From Linyphia triangularis (lineage: Eukaryota > Arthropoda > Arachnida > Araneae > Linyphiidae), in assembly GCA_963978545.1 (NCBI GenBank), contig OZ021721.1, positions 106,280,366 through 106,344,365 on the forward strand: a stretch of DNA of 64,000 nucleotides, written 5' to 3'. The notes beneath the pieces were generated by a model. The model had not been told where the DNA came from. It saw only the letters and a program-made list of their open reading frames with translations, and made no database searches. Shown here piece after piece: positions 11,497 through 21,813 of the stretch; position 1 is the stretch's first letter; the number at the start of each line of letters is the position of its first letter. The translations under genes and the position numbers were made by a program.

Positions 11497-11685
11497 GGTT
11501 GGTTGGTTGTGTTGTATTCAGATTATCTGGCGCCGTCAGCAACACAAGGGCTATAATGCGCCGAAACATTCGTCATTAGACAAGCCAACATACATTTACA
11601 AACACCCATGCCTAACACGGGGCTCGAACCCGCAACCTCGCGGTCCAGAAGCTAGCACGCTAACCACTATACCGTTTGGTCTTCA
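11497..11685 (-). mobile_element. SINE1 with 11 bp TSD
   Basis: A full-length inverted SINE1. The TSD CACTTCATTTT is at 11486-11496 and 11686-11696. The AACC tail is on the left (GGTTGGTTGGTTG). Confidence 0.92.
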
Positions 11686-11853
11686 CACTTCATTTTAAAT
11701 GCGGAAAAGTGGCAAGTGGTTTTCTTAGCCAAAAGTAAAACGTATTATAAAATATTTTTCGTTTTTGGTTATTACTGATTAAGCTGACTAACATTAATCC
11801 TCTTTTGCAAACTTTTGCATTTTGTACCTTTAGTTGTGTTATATTTGAATTTG

Positions 11854-12028
11854 TTGGTTTGTTTGTACTTTTAACGACCTATTTAGAACAATAACAGCTA
11901 ATCAGGCCGGGACCTACAGCTTAACGTGGATTCCGAACCACAACGAACATTCATGCCTAATCCAGGATTCGAACTCGACACCTTTGGCATGCGAGGCCAG
12001 AACGCTAACCCCACAGCCATCAGGTTGG
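11854..12028 (-). mobile_element. SINE2 (second tRNA-derived SINE family), 14 bp TSD
   Basis: On the minus strand it starts CCTGATGGCTGTGGGGTTAG (A box region) with a B box near GAGTTCGAATCC. The body contains TGTGGTTCGGAATCCACGTT and GGTCCCGGCCTGATTAGC, with an ACAAACC-rich tail. The TSD TATATTTGAATTTG is at 11840-11853 and 12029-12042. Other copies are at 24233, 28180 (degraded) and 34074. Confidence 0.88.
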
Positions 12029-12042
12029 TATATTTGAATTTG

Positions 12043-12394
12043 TATATTTGTCTTCAAATAAAACGTAAGTTTATTTAATTTAAATAAAAAAAAAAAAAAA
12101 AAACCGTCCTTCTAGTTAGAAACTTTGATAAAAATTCACATGGCTGGCCCGAAATTATATTCTAACTGATGGTGCTGAAGGGGTATGGAAAATCGTATAA
12201 CTCTCAATTACACTACAATATTGGGCATTGCATTAAAATTTGATATGGTGTAATTTACCGTTTTTATATTTTCACTCATTTAAATAAAAATGGAAAGTTT
12301 GGCGATATTTTTGGCAATAATTTTTATATGATAAAAAAACCCAGCCAAATTGGCGAAATTGGCGATGTTATTCGATAGACATAACATTGCCTTT
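12043..12394. other. unassigned AT-rich stretch with poly-A
   Basis: A poly-A run lies near 12087-12104. No repeat copy or gene was recognised. Confidence 0.35.
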
Positions 12395-13505
12395 TTTATT
12401 TTGCAGGAAGAAGGAAAAAAAATCAATCGTTGATGGGAAGAGCAGAGAGATCTGCGCTAAAGTCACTCGTTTTTCAACTTTTTACGCTTTTATCGCATTT
12501 TTACGGGAATTTCAGAGGTGGGGGCGATTAGAACACTTTAAGAAGCATTATAGTCCGAGAGGCGATTGCAATTTTTGGACCTCATAGAACATCATTCTGA
12601 ATTTTTTATAGAGATTGGAGAAAAGTGAGTAGATTACGAATCCACTGGTCTGCCGTGGCAAAAATGGCCGAAACTGATCAAAAATCGGCTTGGAATAAGT
12701 TGAACTAAATTCCAATTGCCAAATATGTCACAACTTGCCAAAAAGAGAACAAACTTTTTCGTCTGGCAACCCTGCATTTTGATTTTCAATGAGAAAAAGC
12801 GCAAACGATTTTTGATCTCTGGCTTGGAAAATGTGTATCTTTTAAAAGTAAGCCAAATTGGCGACATCAGTTACGTCATCAATAATGTAATATTTTTTGC
12901 CAATTTTGCTCCCTTTTAATAGATGCAAGTAGATCGTCGCCAGATATCTGAATCGCCTACAACCTGCTTAATTGATAATTAAAGAATGAAGGTTACCAAA
13001 TAAAAAAAAATGCTCATTATTTGGCAAGTTATGGCTCATTTGGCAATTGGATTTAGTTCAACTTATCAAAAGTCGATTTTTGACCAGTTTCGGCCATTTT
13101 TGCCACGGCAGACCAGTGGATTCGTAATCTACACACTTTTCTCTAATTTCTATAAAAAAAATCAGAATGATGTTCGATGGGGTCCAAAAATTGCAGTCGC
13201 CTCTCAGTCTATTAGCATAGAGATTTGAATCAAAATCGTAAGAATCGTTTTTTAGCAATTATTGAAAAACATTTTTTTACCTGGTTTTTTGTAATTTCAA
13301 CCTTATGTGAATGCGCAATTTTGATGAAAACCTTGATGTAGGTCTCATGGCCACCACTAACCCTCACACCAAATTTGAACATCGTAGGTCAATTTGTTCG
13401 GTGAGTTATGCTGACCACGTGCACACAAACACTCAGACATAAATTTTGTAGATCACTTTTTTGAAATCAAGATGTTCCAAAACATGGAGGGGGAAAAATC
13501 GCATT
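12395..13505 (+). repeat. dispersed repeat B, interrupted by a fold-back element
   Basis: The two halves (12395-12552 and 13210-13505) together match, inverted, the uninterrupted copy at 24690-25130. Shared landmarks are ATTTTTACGGGAATTTC with TAAGAAGCATTATA, then TTTTAGCAATTATTGAAAAAC, TGACCTACGATGTTCC-type sequence, and GATGTTCCAAAACAT at the end. The 657 bp between the halves is the TA-flanked fold-back element. The nature of repeat B is unknown. Confidence 0.7.
12553..13209 (-). mobile_element. TA fold-back element with ~188 bp inverted arms
   Basis: The left arm (12553-12740) starts GTCCGAGAGGCGATTGC. The right arm (13022-13209) ends GCAGTCGCCTCTCAGTC. The arms pair along about 188 bp, including CATCATTCTGAATTTTTTAT and ACTTGCCAAA. 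TA borders both sides. The ~280 bp centre contains AAATTGGCGACATCAG and is inverted relative to the other copies. Copies lie at 49272-49930 and, truncated, at 61634-62119. Non-autonomous, probably Tc1/mariner-mobilised judging from the TA target. Confidence 0.85.
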
Positions 13506-14125
13506 TTTTTAAATGATTCCTATACTTTCATTGCTTTATGTAAACATATGGGTAATTGAAAGTAAAAACTATTTAGTCAGAATATTTTAAGGTAATTTTT
13601 TTTAAATGTGATATCTTCTCTCCAGCATCTCATTGTAATGGAATTATATGGAGAGACGCATATGCTGGAAATTATTTGAATTCAGTGAGTTTATGAGTAA
13701 ATGAATAATTATCCTAATTCATTATTTTATAAAGTACAGGCTAAGTCAAATATTTACTTTTAAGTTTCTCGAAATAAAATAATTGAACCATGACATTTAT
13801 TTATAAAATTCCATTCTATTAATTAGGTTAGTTAGAGACATTAAAACGATTTACCAAATGCAATTTAATTTATTTTCTTATTTGTGAAATTTAAATAGCT
13901 TCTACAAATTTTGACAATTTTCTTTTGCTGTTGTTTTCCAAACATCAAATCACAGAAATAGGTTCCTATTTAAAACTGCTATTGCAATTATGAAGAGTAT
14001 AAACAAGAATAATGTTTATCACGATATGCCGCAACCTGTGTAAGAACTACAAAGATTTCAGGTCAGATATGCATGAAATTTGGTAAAAGTACTGAATTAT
14101 TGTAATTGAATTCTGTCCAACCTGA
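13506..14125. other. unassigned AT-rich stretch
   Basis: No ORF or repeat recognised. Confidence 0.35.
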
Positions 14126-14170
14126 TTGAAGTATGCTATGCATTACGATATAATTGGTGAACCATTACAG

Positions 14171-14371
14171 ATTAGAATGACGAAAAGGCGTGTGCGGGCA
14201 AATGAATTTCATTTATATCTCCCAAGGAGTCTTCAAAAACAGTTTGCAAAATTATTCAATGAAAACTATCATCAATCCCTTAGAGAAAATCCTGCCTTAT
14301 ATTCATTAGTGAATGACGCTACAAAGCATTTGAGTCGAAGGGAACCAAATCGAAAATTATTGGGTGCGGTT
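14171..14371 (+). CDS. candidate unrecognised exon (low confidence)
   Basis: The 94-codon ORF at 14126-14410 contains a stretch bounded by an acceptor-like CCATTACAG (ending 14170) and a donor-like GTAAGT (from about 14372). Inside, the reading frame is open for about 67 residues with mixed charged and hydrophobic composition (RRVRANEFHLYLPRSLQKQF). This is unlike the low-complexity ORFs elsewhere in the window. I recognise no domain and see no partner exon, poly-A signal or promoter. It may be a decayed gene fragment or chance. Confidence 0.2.
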
Positions 14372-14659
14372 AGTAAGTTCTGTTGTTCGTGTAGGCGTGA
14401 TGTCATGTAGGCCACTCACTCCAATCTAGCTATTCTTTCAAGTCTTTCTCTATCTCAAAGGTCACTATGCGGAAACAACAGACTATAATGGAGAATCATC
14501 AGCGTGCTTGGGTTTACTTTTAGTGGAATACTTTGAAATGGATTCACATAAGAGGCGTGTTCTGGTTGGGTGACCCTATTCGATTTCTAGTTTTTGGAAA
14601 GTTTACATGTGAGGCGGGATTTTTTCAATTACTGTAGACGGTTTTAGAATTCTGCACTA

Positions 14660-14864
14660 CACTGTTAAAAATTTTGTTCCACCTTGCACCAAAAATTGGT
14701 TCCCATTTAGCTGCCACCAACATTTGGTGCTTAGTTTCACGATTTAATGGTGCAACCTCGGACCGTAAGCACCATTAAATCGCGAAACTAAGCACCAAAT
14801 GTTGGTGGCAGCTAAATGGGAACCAAATTTTGGTGCATGGTGGACAATTTTTTTTTTAACAGTG
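14660..14864. mobile_element. 205 bp near-perfect hairpin MITE
   Basis: The ends are CACTGTTAAAAATTTTG and TTTTTTTAACAGTG. The two ~95 bp arms are almost perfect inverted repeats around a short loop near 14755-14770. TA is on both sides (14658-14659 and 14865-14866). The whole element would fold into a single long stem, as Tc1/mariner-type MITEs do. Confidence 0.9.
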
Positions 14865-15285
14865 TACAATGTATGGTAAGTTGAAAACTGTCTTAAGAAA
14901 AAATCAAATGAGCATTGCTTAAAAAAGCTTGGTTCTTTTGTCTGAGTTCAACATTGACAGACCAAAAGAGATCTACTACTTAAAGCTCATCCGTAACTCG
15001 TTTGATCTATATAACAGTTGGGAGGTTTTAGTGAATTTAGAACTAATTTAAAAATACAACTTAAAGGGATATACATTTTAGTAAAAGTGTGCTTTTTAGC
15101 AACTCTATAAAAAGTTAGCTACTTGGTGCAAAATGCTTTTTTTCTGAGTTCAACATAATGTTACGAATTTTTGTATATTTGTAAATATTTCGTAGTGTTA
15201 ATTTTGTAAATAGTAAAATTTATGTACATTTCGCATAAGGCAGTGCAATAGTTCGTCGTTAGCTTGGCTTCCCTGCAATAAGGGT

Positions 15286-15466
15286 GCCGACCAAACGGTA
15301 TAGTGATTAGCGTGCTGGCTTCTAGACCGCGAGGTTGCGGGTTCGAGTCCCGTGTTGGCATGGATGTTTGTAAATGTATGTTGGTTTGTTAAATGACGAA
15401 ATGTTTCGGCGCATTATAGCCCTCGTGTTGCTGACGGCGCCAGATAATCTGAATACAACCAACCAA
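15286..15466 (+). mobile_element. SINE1 with perfect 14 bp TSD inside the LTR
   Basis: A SINE1 copy with the B box GGTTCGAGTCC at 15340-15350. CCTGCAATAAGGGT is at 15272-15285 and again at 15467-15480, a perfect 14 bp TSD. It therefore inserted after the LTR retrotransposon. Confidence 0.95.
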
Positions 15467-15569
15467 CCTGCAATAAGGGTATTGATGCTTGATAACGGGT
15501 TTTAAAGAGGTATCGCTGGGAAGCGAGTGTTACAAGGAGCAGGGCATTTAACATTATGGTAATGGGAAT

Positions 15570-15660
15570 CTCGCCAAATTGGCGAGATAGAGCCAAGTTG
15601 GTGACTAATTTTTATCGCCAAATTTGGCGAGAAATCGCCAAATGTCGCCAAACCTGGCGA
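15570..15660. promoter_or_regulatory. cluster of TCGCCAAA palindromes in the LTR upstream region
   Basis: CTCGCCAAATTGGCGAG (15570-15586) and TCGCCAAATTTGGCGA (15615-15630) are palindromes. Two further TCGCCAAA half-sites and a TGGCGA follow by 15660. The cluster lies about 110-200 bp upstream of the TATA box. It may bind a dimeric factor; TTTGGCGAGAAA is one base from a classical E2F site, but that is inference. Confidence 0.45.
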
Positions 15661-15738
15661 CCATTTGGCTACATTTTCGGTACATGTATAGGTACATGTA
15701 TCCCATGTACGTGTATAGGACTTTTCGACTACGATCTG

Positions 15739-15782
15739 GAAAGTTCTCCAAATTTCTCTCTCTGGAAGTTTCGCGAAGATTC
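15739..15782 (+). promoter_or_regulatory. heat-shock elements upstream of the LTR TATA box
   Basis: GAAGTTTCGCGAAGATTC at 15765-15782 is four alternating GAA/TTC units at exact 5-base spacing, the HSF binding arrangement. A second pair, GAAAGTTC, is at 15739-15746. The array ends 9 bp before TATATAAGG at 15791. Confidence 0.65.
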
Positions 15783-15790
15783 ACCACTCC

Positions 15791-15799
15791 TATATAAGG
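15791..15799 (+). promoter_or_regulatory. TATA box of the LTR
   Basis: TATATAAGG. Transcription would be expected about 25-30 bp downstream, near GAGTAGGGTTGTCAGT. The strand is set by the AATAAA downstream at 16077. Confidence 0.6.
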
Positions 15800-16139
15800 A
15801 CGGCCGTGAGTAGGGTTGTCAGTAGTTGACTGATTTTGAGTCACTGAGTTAGTTGTTAGCTGAGCCCGTTAGTTGACTGGAATTACTGAATCTCAGTGAG
15901 CATTCCGAGTAGTTCTAAAGCTAACTGTATTGCATTTTCTTTTCGGCGATTTAGCAATTGTTTTGTCAAGTTTTTAACTGCTGTTTTGTGCTCTATTGTT
16001 GTGAAAAGAGCTGCATTGTGTCTACTAGAACGAGAAGTTCTGGAGCTGTAAGAGAATCTGTGAAGAATTATATTGGAATAAATTTCTGCAAGTTTTGATC
16101 CGCTTTGGCTTCAAATCTTTCGAACCCGTCCACGCAACA

Positions 16140-16171
16140 ATATATATATATATATATATATTTGATGTGTG

Positions 16172-16265
<94 letters not shown>
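16140..16265. repeat. (TA)n and (CA)n microsatellites
   Basis: A short TA run (about 16140-16161) and TGTGTATA are followed by about 90 bp of CA dinucleotides (16175-16265). Confidence 0.97.
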
Positions 16266-16269
<4 letters not shown>

Positions 16270-16640
16270 TTCAAAAGTACCAAAATGTAAATTTTAAGAA
16301 ACGGAATTGAGTTATAAAATAACTTTCCTAAAAAAATTAAAAAAAAGATGGTAAGCACAGCTCAAAATTAAGACTTTAGATTCATAATAGTTCTGCAAAA
16401 TAGACATTGATGTATACTTTTTAAATGCTTTTTGTAAAGTTTCTAACAATTTAATGCTTTGGATTTCTCTAATTTGACAAGAACCTTTAATGAAACCGGT
16501 GGGTTCAATGATTCTGACAGTGTGAAATAAGCGACTGAATGTCTAAAAGCGAGCGCTATAAAATATTAAAAAAGATTATTGGAAAACCTTATGCTCTTAT
16601 GTTTTACCTATCCTGCACGCACACACACATTTCCATCTTA
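16266..16640. other. unassigned AT-rich stretch
   Basis: No feature recognised. Confidence 0.35.
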
Positions 16641-16980
16641 CTAATCTCCACCGAAGGGCGTGAAGGATGATCCGAAGTTTCCTTGTTTCCGGGTTGTTAT
16701 GGGTTTCTTCGTGAAAGATACCGAAGCATCAACATGTTTGGTCAGATAATGCATTTAGTTCCGGCCTGTATTCGGTTTTACACTATAATTTCTCCTGGTC
16801 TAGCTCAAAGACTACCCACCCAGAGAACGCGCAGATTAACATCGCATTCACGATTGAGTATTGCACGAACAAGACTGAAAAATCGCGAGTTAAGCTGGAA
16901 ATCGTGTGGCGAAGTTCCTGATGAATCTTGGAATATTCTGAGACAAAGAGTTTATTCCGGAAATTAAGACAGAAATTTGA
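16641..16980 (+). other. unassigned GC-richer stretch with a 94-codon ORF
   Basis: Composition is less AT-rich than the flanks. The ORF at 16683-16967 has many Arg residues (RLPTQRTRRLTSHSRLSIAR) and no domain I recognise. It is unique in the window. It could be an exon fragment or a conserved non-coding element. Confidence 0.2.
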
Positions 16981-17115
16981 TCGCCTCTTCTCAAAGGTTA
17001 TTTAAAATCTTAATGAAATCGGTTTTAAAAGAAGATATTTTTTTTTTATTAAATATTTATTATAGGCTAGTTTCAAATATTATGTTTGGTGCAGTATGGC
17101 TTGAAGCTTTTGCGT

Positions 17116-17180
17116 CATTAACCAACCAACCAACCAACCAACCAACCAACCAACCAACCAACCAACCAACCAACCAACCT
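17116..17180. repeat. (AACC)n microsatellite
   Basis: About 16 uninterrupted AACC units. The same unit forms the SINE1 tail, but no SINE body is attached here. Confidence 0.95.
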
Positions 17181-17225
17181 CCAATCTTGATGATATTTTA
17201 TCATCGAAAAAAGTGTGAGGTGTAA

Positions 17226-18069
17226 GATAATTGGCAACGTGAAACTTTGCGAAAAACCAGCTGATCCTCCCTTTCCTGCCCCTAAAAGGGCATGATAATA
17301 CTTTGAGATTTACTGAACGGAAACTTTAATCAATTTTTTTTTTTTTTAATATGGGCATTTGGACTAAACTATATTATCAGGAGCATAGTTTCATTACAAT
17401 CTTTTGTAGTTAAGGTGGTGAAAAATAGACTAATTTGAAATCCTACTTCGATAGTACAACAAGAATGAAACTTGGGATCGGGACTGGGTAGAAATTGACA
17501 GCAGGGCTCCATATTTGGCACGTTTCTCATCACTTGGACGTTGCCAAAGGTAGATAAATGGTTGTTTATTTAATGGAGTAGGGAATATGTTTGTGTGTTA
17601 AATTGTTGATTAATTGCGTTGCGCCGGAACATTCATTATAACTTTACTAATTACGAAGGAGAAAGGTCTTTCAAAAGATAAATTCTCTCCATTTGAGTTT
17701 AAAACGAGATCATATATGCTAAAAAATCTTAAGAATTGAACTTGGTTTCATTGACTACATTTCAGAATTTCAAATGAATTCAAAACAAACTACTTTTTTT
17801 AGTTTTAGTTAGGGACAGTTATAAAAACCTTTATAAGTTTTATAATTTGTAAGCTTTATTTATTGTAATATAATGTTTTGCCTATCCAACTTTTACCGAC
17901 TTATACAAAAATCTAATGATATAAATTTACCAAGTGTAATATTATGTAAGTAATACAAATTCTTCAATCTTATTACTAAAGAAATTTATTGCATCTTCAC
18001 ACTAGTGCGAAAAATAGAATGCTCATATTATAAGGAAATAGCAGAATTTGCTGATAGATATGTAAAAAA
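17226..18069. other. unassigned AT-rich stretch
   Basis: No gene or repeat recognised apart from a short T-run near 17335. Confidence 0.35.
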
Positions 18070-18365
18070 TGAACTCATAAAAACAAAGTTTTCTTTTATA
18101 TAAATCATTTATATTAGTTGCCAATTTTATCTGCAACTGCAATTTATATAAGTGATTTTGAGCTCAGATAGACTTTTCATAGCATTTGACAAATACAAAG
18201 AAAAACAACCGATTCAATGCCATGGTCTCTTTTTGCCCCCTAAACTTGATAGAATACATTATCGTAGACAACGAGTCTATCTGCTAAGTTTTACCTCAAT
18301 TTGATGACGGCAAGGGAGTTAATTAGTCCTCCACCAATTTTCTCGCTATAAACAAGCACATGAAA
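18070..18365 (+). repeat. dispersed repeat family A
   Basis: Collinear with 7385-7660 and 27710-27970. Shared blocks are ACAAAGTTTT..TATAAAT, TTTTCATAGCATTTGACAAA, CGTAGACAACGAGTCTATCT and GATGACGGCAAGGGAGTTAA followed by TTAGTCCTCC. This is one of the longer copies. Confidence 0.6.
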
Positions 18366-18740
18366 CAAAGTAAAAGTTGAGGATTTAAATATGTATAAAA
18401 TAACTTATACTTCCAGTGTCTTTAAATATTTTTTTTTTTTTATAATTTTAAAGAAAAAATTGTATTTATATCTCAAACTAAAACAGAAAATTAAACTTAA
18501 ATATTGATAATTGTTTGATAACATGTAATATTTTGTACTTACCTAATATTATCATTATGTTAAAGCCAAATAGTAAGTCAAATATGTTGTTTGCTGTTTA
18601 ACACTCTAATGGCTGAATACACACCGTAATTAAGCGAAGAAAAAACACGCAAGTTTTATAAAAAAAATCTCAAGACAAACCGAAAGGGAAATATTAAAAC
18701 AATACTATAAATGTTTTTATATACTTTGTAGATTCCTAAT
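18366..18740. other. unassigned AT-rich stretch
   Basis: No feature recognised; a T-run lies near 18430. Confidence 0.35.
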
Positions 18741-18908
<168 letters not shown>

Positions 18909-18999
18909 AACAGCGATCTTAAAACACTTAATAAGCGTTAAAATATTTTTTAATTCGTTATGCACCGAATTTGCTTTTGCCACTTCAAGTTGAAATTTT

Positions 19000-19711
19000 T
19001 TAACACTAGAAAGATGGGAGCTTAGTATATACTTATATTGCCTGAAAGCAGTCAAAATGACTGCATTGTGAAAAAATAACTAATGCGCAAAGAAATTTGT
19101 TTAACAGTAATTTTTAATATATTTTATATCACTTACAGTCATATAACAAGTTATTAATAAGTATTAACAATAAAAAAAATGTATTTCAGTTCGAAAAAAA
19201 AATAATTTATACATTATCTGGACATTTTAGCCGTATCGATTACAGTGTGAGATCATACACTCAGTGATCCTCCTTCCCATCTGAGTTACGTTACAGCGCG
19301 TTCAAAGGGAACAAAGCGCGTGGCCAGGCCTGGCATAAAGATTCGAATTACAAGTACGAATAACAATAACAATAACTTTAGTTATTGAACAACTGCAACT
19401 TATCAAGTATATGTCGAAATCGACAATTTATCATGAACTTGCATGTTATCATGTTATTCCAATCCAGAGCCGAACTGGTCTTTTCCAAGAAGTCAAAATG
19501 ACTGCTTTTCGGCAATATATGTATAACACATATATATATACCGGAAGTGAAGGAGGGGGGGGGGGTGCAACAACAATGATTAATTAACCCATTTATATGT
19601 TGTAGAAAAAGTCACAAAATTATAAGAAGCTGTGTCATTATTTAAATAATTATTTTTTTAATTGAAATTCAAAAGCAGTCAAAATGACTTGCTTAGGCAA
19701 TCTAGTGTTAA
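19000..19711 (+). mobile_element. full-length 712 bp TTAA (piggyBac-type) non-autonomous element
   Basis: TTAA at 19000-19003, then CACTAGAAAGATGGGAG. The other end is GCAATCTAGTG plus TTAA at 19708-19711. The subterminal palindrome GCAGTCAAAATGACTGC lies near the left end (about 19048). A second copy is internal (about 19490) and a variant is near the right end (about 19676). A second palindrome, TGTCGAAATCGACA, is at about 19412. No ORF of use. Near-identical copies at 46775 (inverted) and 58278 indicate recent activity. Confidence 0.92.
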
Positions 19712-19834
19712 AAATATTGATACTTCATAATCGCATTTCAATAATATCATGGTTATTTATATATACTTAGTATTTCGCATTACCATTACATTTGATGATA
19801 CCATTACATTTTAAATAAACACTAAACCTTTTTT

Positions 19835-20190
19835 AATAACATTGGTCAGTAGCACAACTTCGCTGACTAATATTGCTCGACAACTCCGATGGGGCAACCC
19901 CGATGTGGAACGTTGTAAACCGACAGTTGTTACAGATATTGGTCAATCTCGCCCAATTCTGAATATAATATTCAGTAAGTTCTGAAGTGTTGATGCACAG
20001 CTTTAAAATTGAAATATTTTTTTTATAAGAAAGGACGGAGGGTACAAATTTTTTTTGTGATTATTTAAAAAAAGAAATCGTGTATTTTGGAACGACGCTC
20101 AAATTTTGGCCAGAATTGACCAATCTTCCAGGACCTCTATTTCCGACATTGTCCAATACTGCTCTGCTACCTGGGATACATTTATCTCAT
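19835..20190 (+). repeat. dispersed repeat C
   Basis: Collinear with 52595-53830. Shared blocks are GATATTGGTCAATC, GTTGTAAACCG.CAGTTGTTA, GCACAGCTTTAAAATTGAAAT, TTTATAAGAAAGGA and CGTGTATTTTGGAACG...GACCAATCTTC. At 52.8-53.7 kb the matching position is expanded by TA arrays. Class unknown. Confidence 0.65.
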
Positions 20191-20914
20191 GCATTTAAGG
20201 AGACATTCGACATTAAAAACTGCAAAATTTTGAAATTTTATTTATTTGCTATAATTATAATTGGAAAACTTCTAAATACGAATGCAAAATTTTAAAACTG
20301 TATCTACGTTTTTTAATGAGTTAAGTGGCTTTTTATGCTGGATGATAGTATGATCTTCCTAAGAAAATGAAAACTTCCAATTGATTTTTCTCACTGTTTG
20401 TTTTTTGTTGATGGTAAGTTTTTTTCTTTGAAACTCTAAGAATGAAGAGACTTAAATTAATAGAGCATGTTGCAAACTATGTCTATTTTATAAATTGGCA
20501 TTCTAATGAGCAAAATGTGTTGTAGTTTTCATTTTTTTTAACTCTAAAGTAAAATTATTACAGTCTTATAGAATTTTTTTCTGATATTATGAATAAACAT
20601 TTTTATTATGATTAATTGCTACAAGTATTCCTTATTTTAAAGACAATCCTTATATAATATAGTTTAAAGAATATTTTAGAAAAACAGAGGGAAAAATTTT
20701 AGTATTTAAAAAATCCTTAGCATTTAAAAAAAGGTGTAAAAAAATTGAAATTTTTAAATTAAAAAAAAAAAAAAATTATCAATAATTTTTTTTTTGTGAA
20801 ATATTGTTCTTTCATATAAATTCCAATAAGGGACATCTATTTTTTTTATTTAAAAATTCAATAATAAAAATAAGTTTAGATGGTCGAGCGTCCCTTTAAT
20901 CTCTTTGTACGTGT
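20191..20914. other. unassigned AT-rich stretch
   Basis: A- and T-runs near 20760 and 20790; nothing else recognised. Confidence 0.35.
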
Positions 20915-20916
20915 AG

Positions 20917-21096
20917 TTGGTTGGTTGTTTTCAGATTATCTGGCGCCGTCAGCAACACGAGGGCTATAATTCTCCGAAACATTCGTCATTTGACAAGCCA
21001 ACATACATTTACAAACACCCATGCCTAACACGGGACTTGAACCCGCAACCTCGCGGTCTAGAAGCTAGCACGTTAACCACTATACCGTTTGGTCAG
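20917..21096 (-). mobile_element. SINE1, unit 1 of the triplication
   Basis: Inverted SINE1. The 5' flank CTTTGTACGTGTA (about 20903) and 3' flank CTTCGTACGTGCA (about 21098) look like an 11-of-13 TSD, suggesting this was the founding insertion. Confidence 0.88.
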
Positions 21097-21274
21097 CCTT
21101 CGTACGTGCAATAACTCTCATTCTTTGAAAATCTAGAGAAATTCAAAGTTAGAGAAATTTTAACCCTGTAGCGCGTTCACCTTAACTTTGAACATCTATC
21201 AGGATGTGATCTACCCCGTTTGCGGAACATGTACGTGACAAGTTTTATCTACCCCACAAACGGTCAATCAAAAG

Positions 21275-21455
21275 TTGGTTGGTTGTATTCAGATTATCTG
21301 GCGCTGTCAGCAACACGAGGGCTATAATGCGCCGAAACTTTCGTCATTAGACAAGCCAACATACATTTACAAACACCCATGCCTAACACGGGACTCGAAC
21401 CCGCAACCTCGCGGTCTAGAAGCTAGCACGCTAACCACTATACCGTTTGGTCAGC
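21275..21455 (-). mobile_element. SINE1, unit 2 of the triplication
   Basis: Inverted SINE1. No independent TSD; it was carried by tandem duplication. Confidence 0.92.
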
Positions 21456-21632
21456 CTTTGTACGTGTAATAACTCTCATTCTTTGAAAATCTAGAGAAAT
21501 TCAAAGTTAGAGAAATTTTAACCCTGTAGCGCGTTCACCTTAACTTTGAACATCTATCAGGATGTGATCTACCCCGTTTGCGGAACATGTACGTGACAAG
21601 TTTTATCTACCCCACAAACGGTCAATCAAAAG

Positions 21633-21813
21633 TTGGTTGGTTGTATTCAGATTATCTGGCGCCGTCAGCAACACGAGGGCTATAATGCGCCGAAACTTTC
21701 GTCATTAGACAAGCCAACATACATTTACAAACACCCATGCCTAACACGGGACTCGAACCCGCAACCTCGCGGTCTAGAAGCTAGCACGCTAACCACTATA
21801 CCGTTTGGTCATC
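21633..21813 (-). mobile_element. SINE1, unit 3 of the triplication
   Basis: Inverted SINE1, almost identical to unit 2. It was carried by tandem duplication. Confidence 0.92.

Larger units (their letters stand above)
15159..16139 (+). mobile_element. solo LTR of an LTR retrotransposon, with nested SINE1
   Basis: The sequence starts TGTTACGAATTTTTG and ends CCGTCCACGCAACA, the TG..CA (TGTT..AACA) form of LTR ends. In order it shows a promoter block (phased GAA/TTC heat-shock element 15765-15782, TATATAAGG at 15791-15799), a downstream leader-like region, and a poly-A signal AATAAA at 16077-16082 about 57 bases from the 3' end. Without the SINE and its TSD it is about 786 bp. No internal gag or pol sequence flanks it, so it is a solo LTR. 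The TSD is not clear because the right flank is a TA microsatellite. The superfamily is not determined. Confidence 0.7.

Noticed and set aside
11495..11698. Recurrent ~64-codon ORF ending DSNPQPRGLEASTLTTIPFG
   Set aside because: It appears at every inverted SINE1 (11.5, 20.9, 21.3, 21.6, 34.7, 35.9 and 36.2 kb). It is the antisense of the tRNA-like head, not a protein family.
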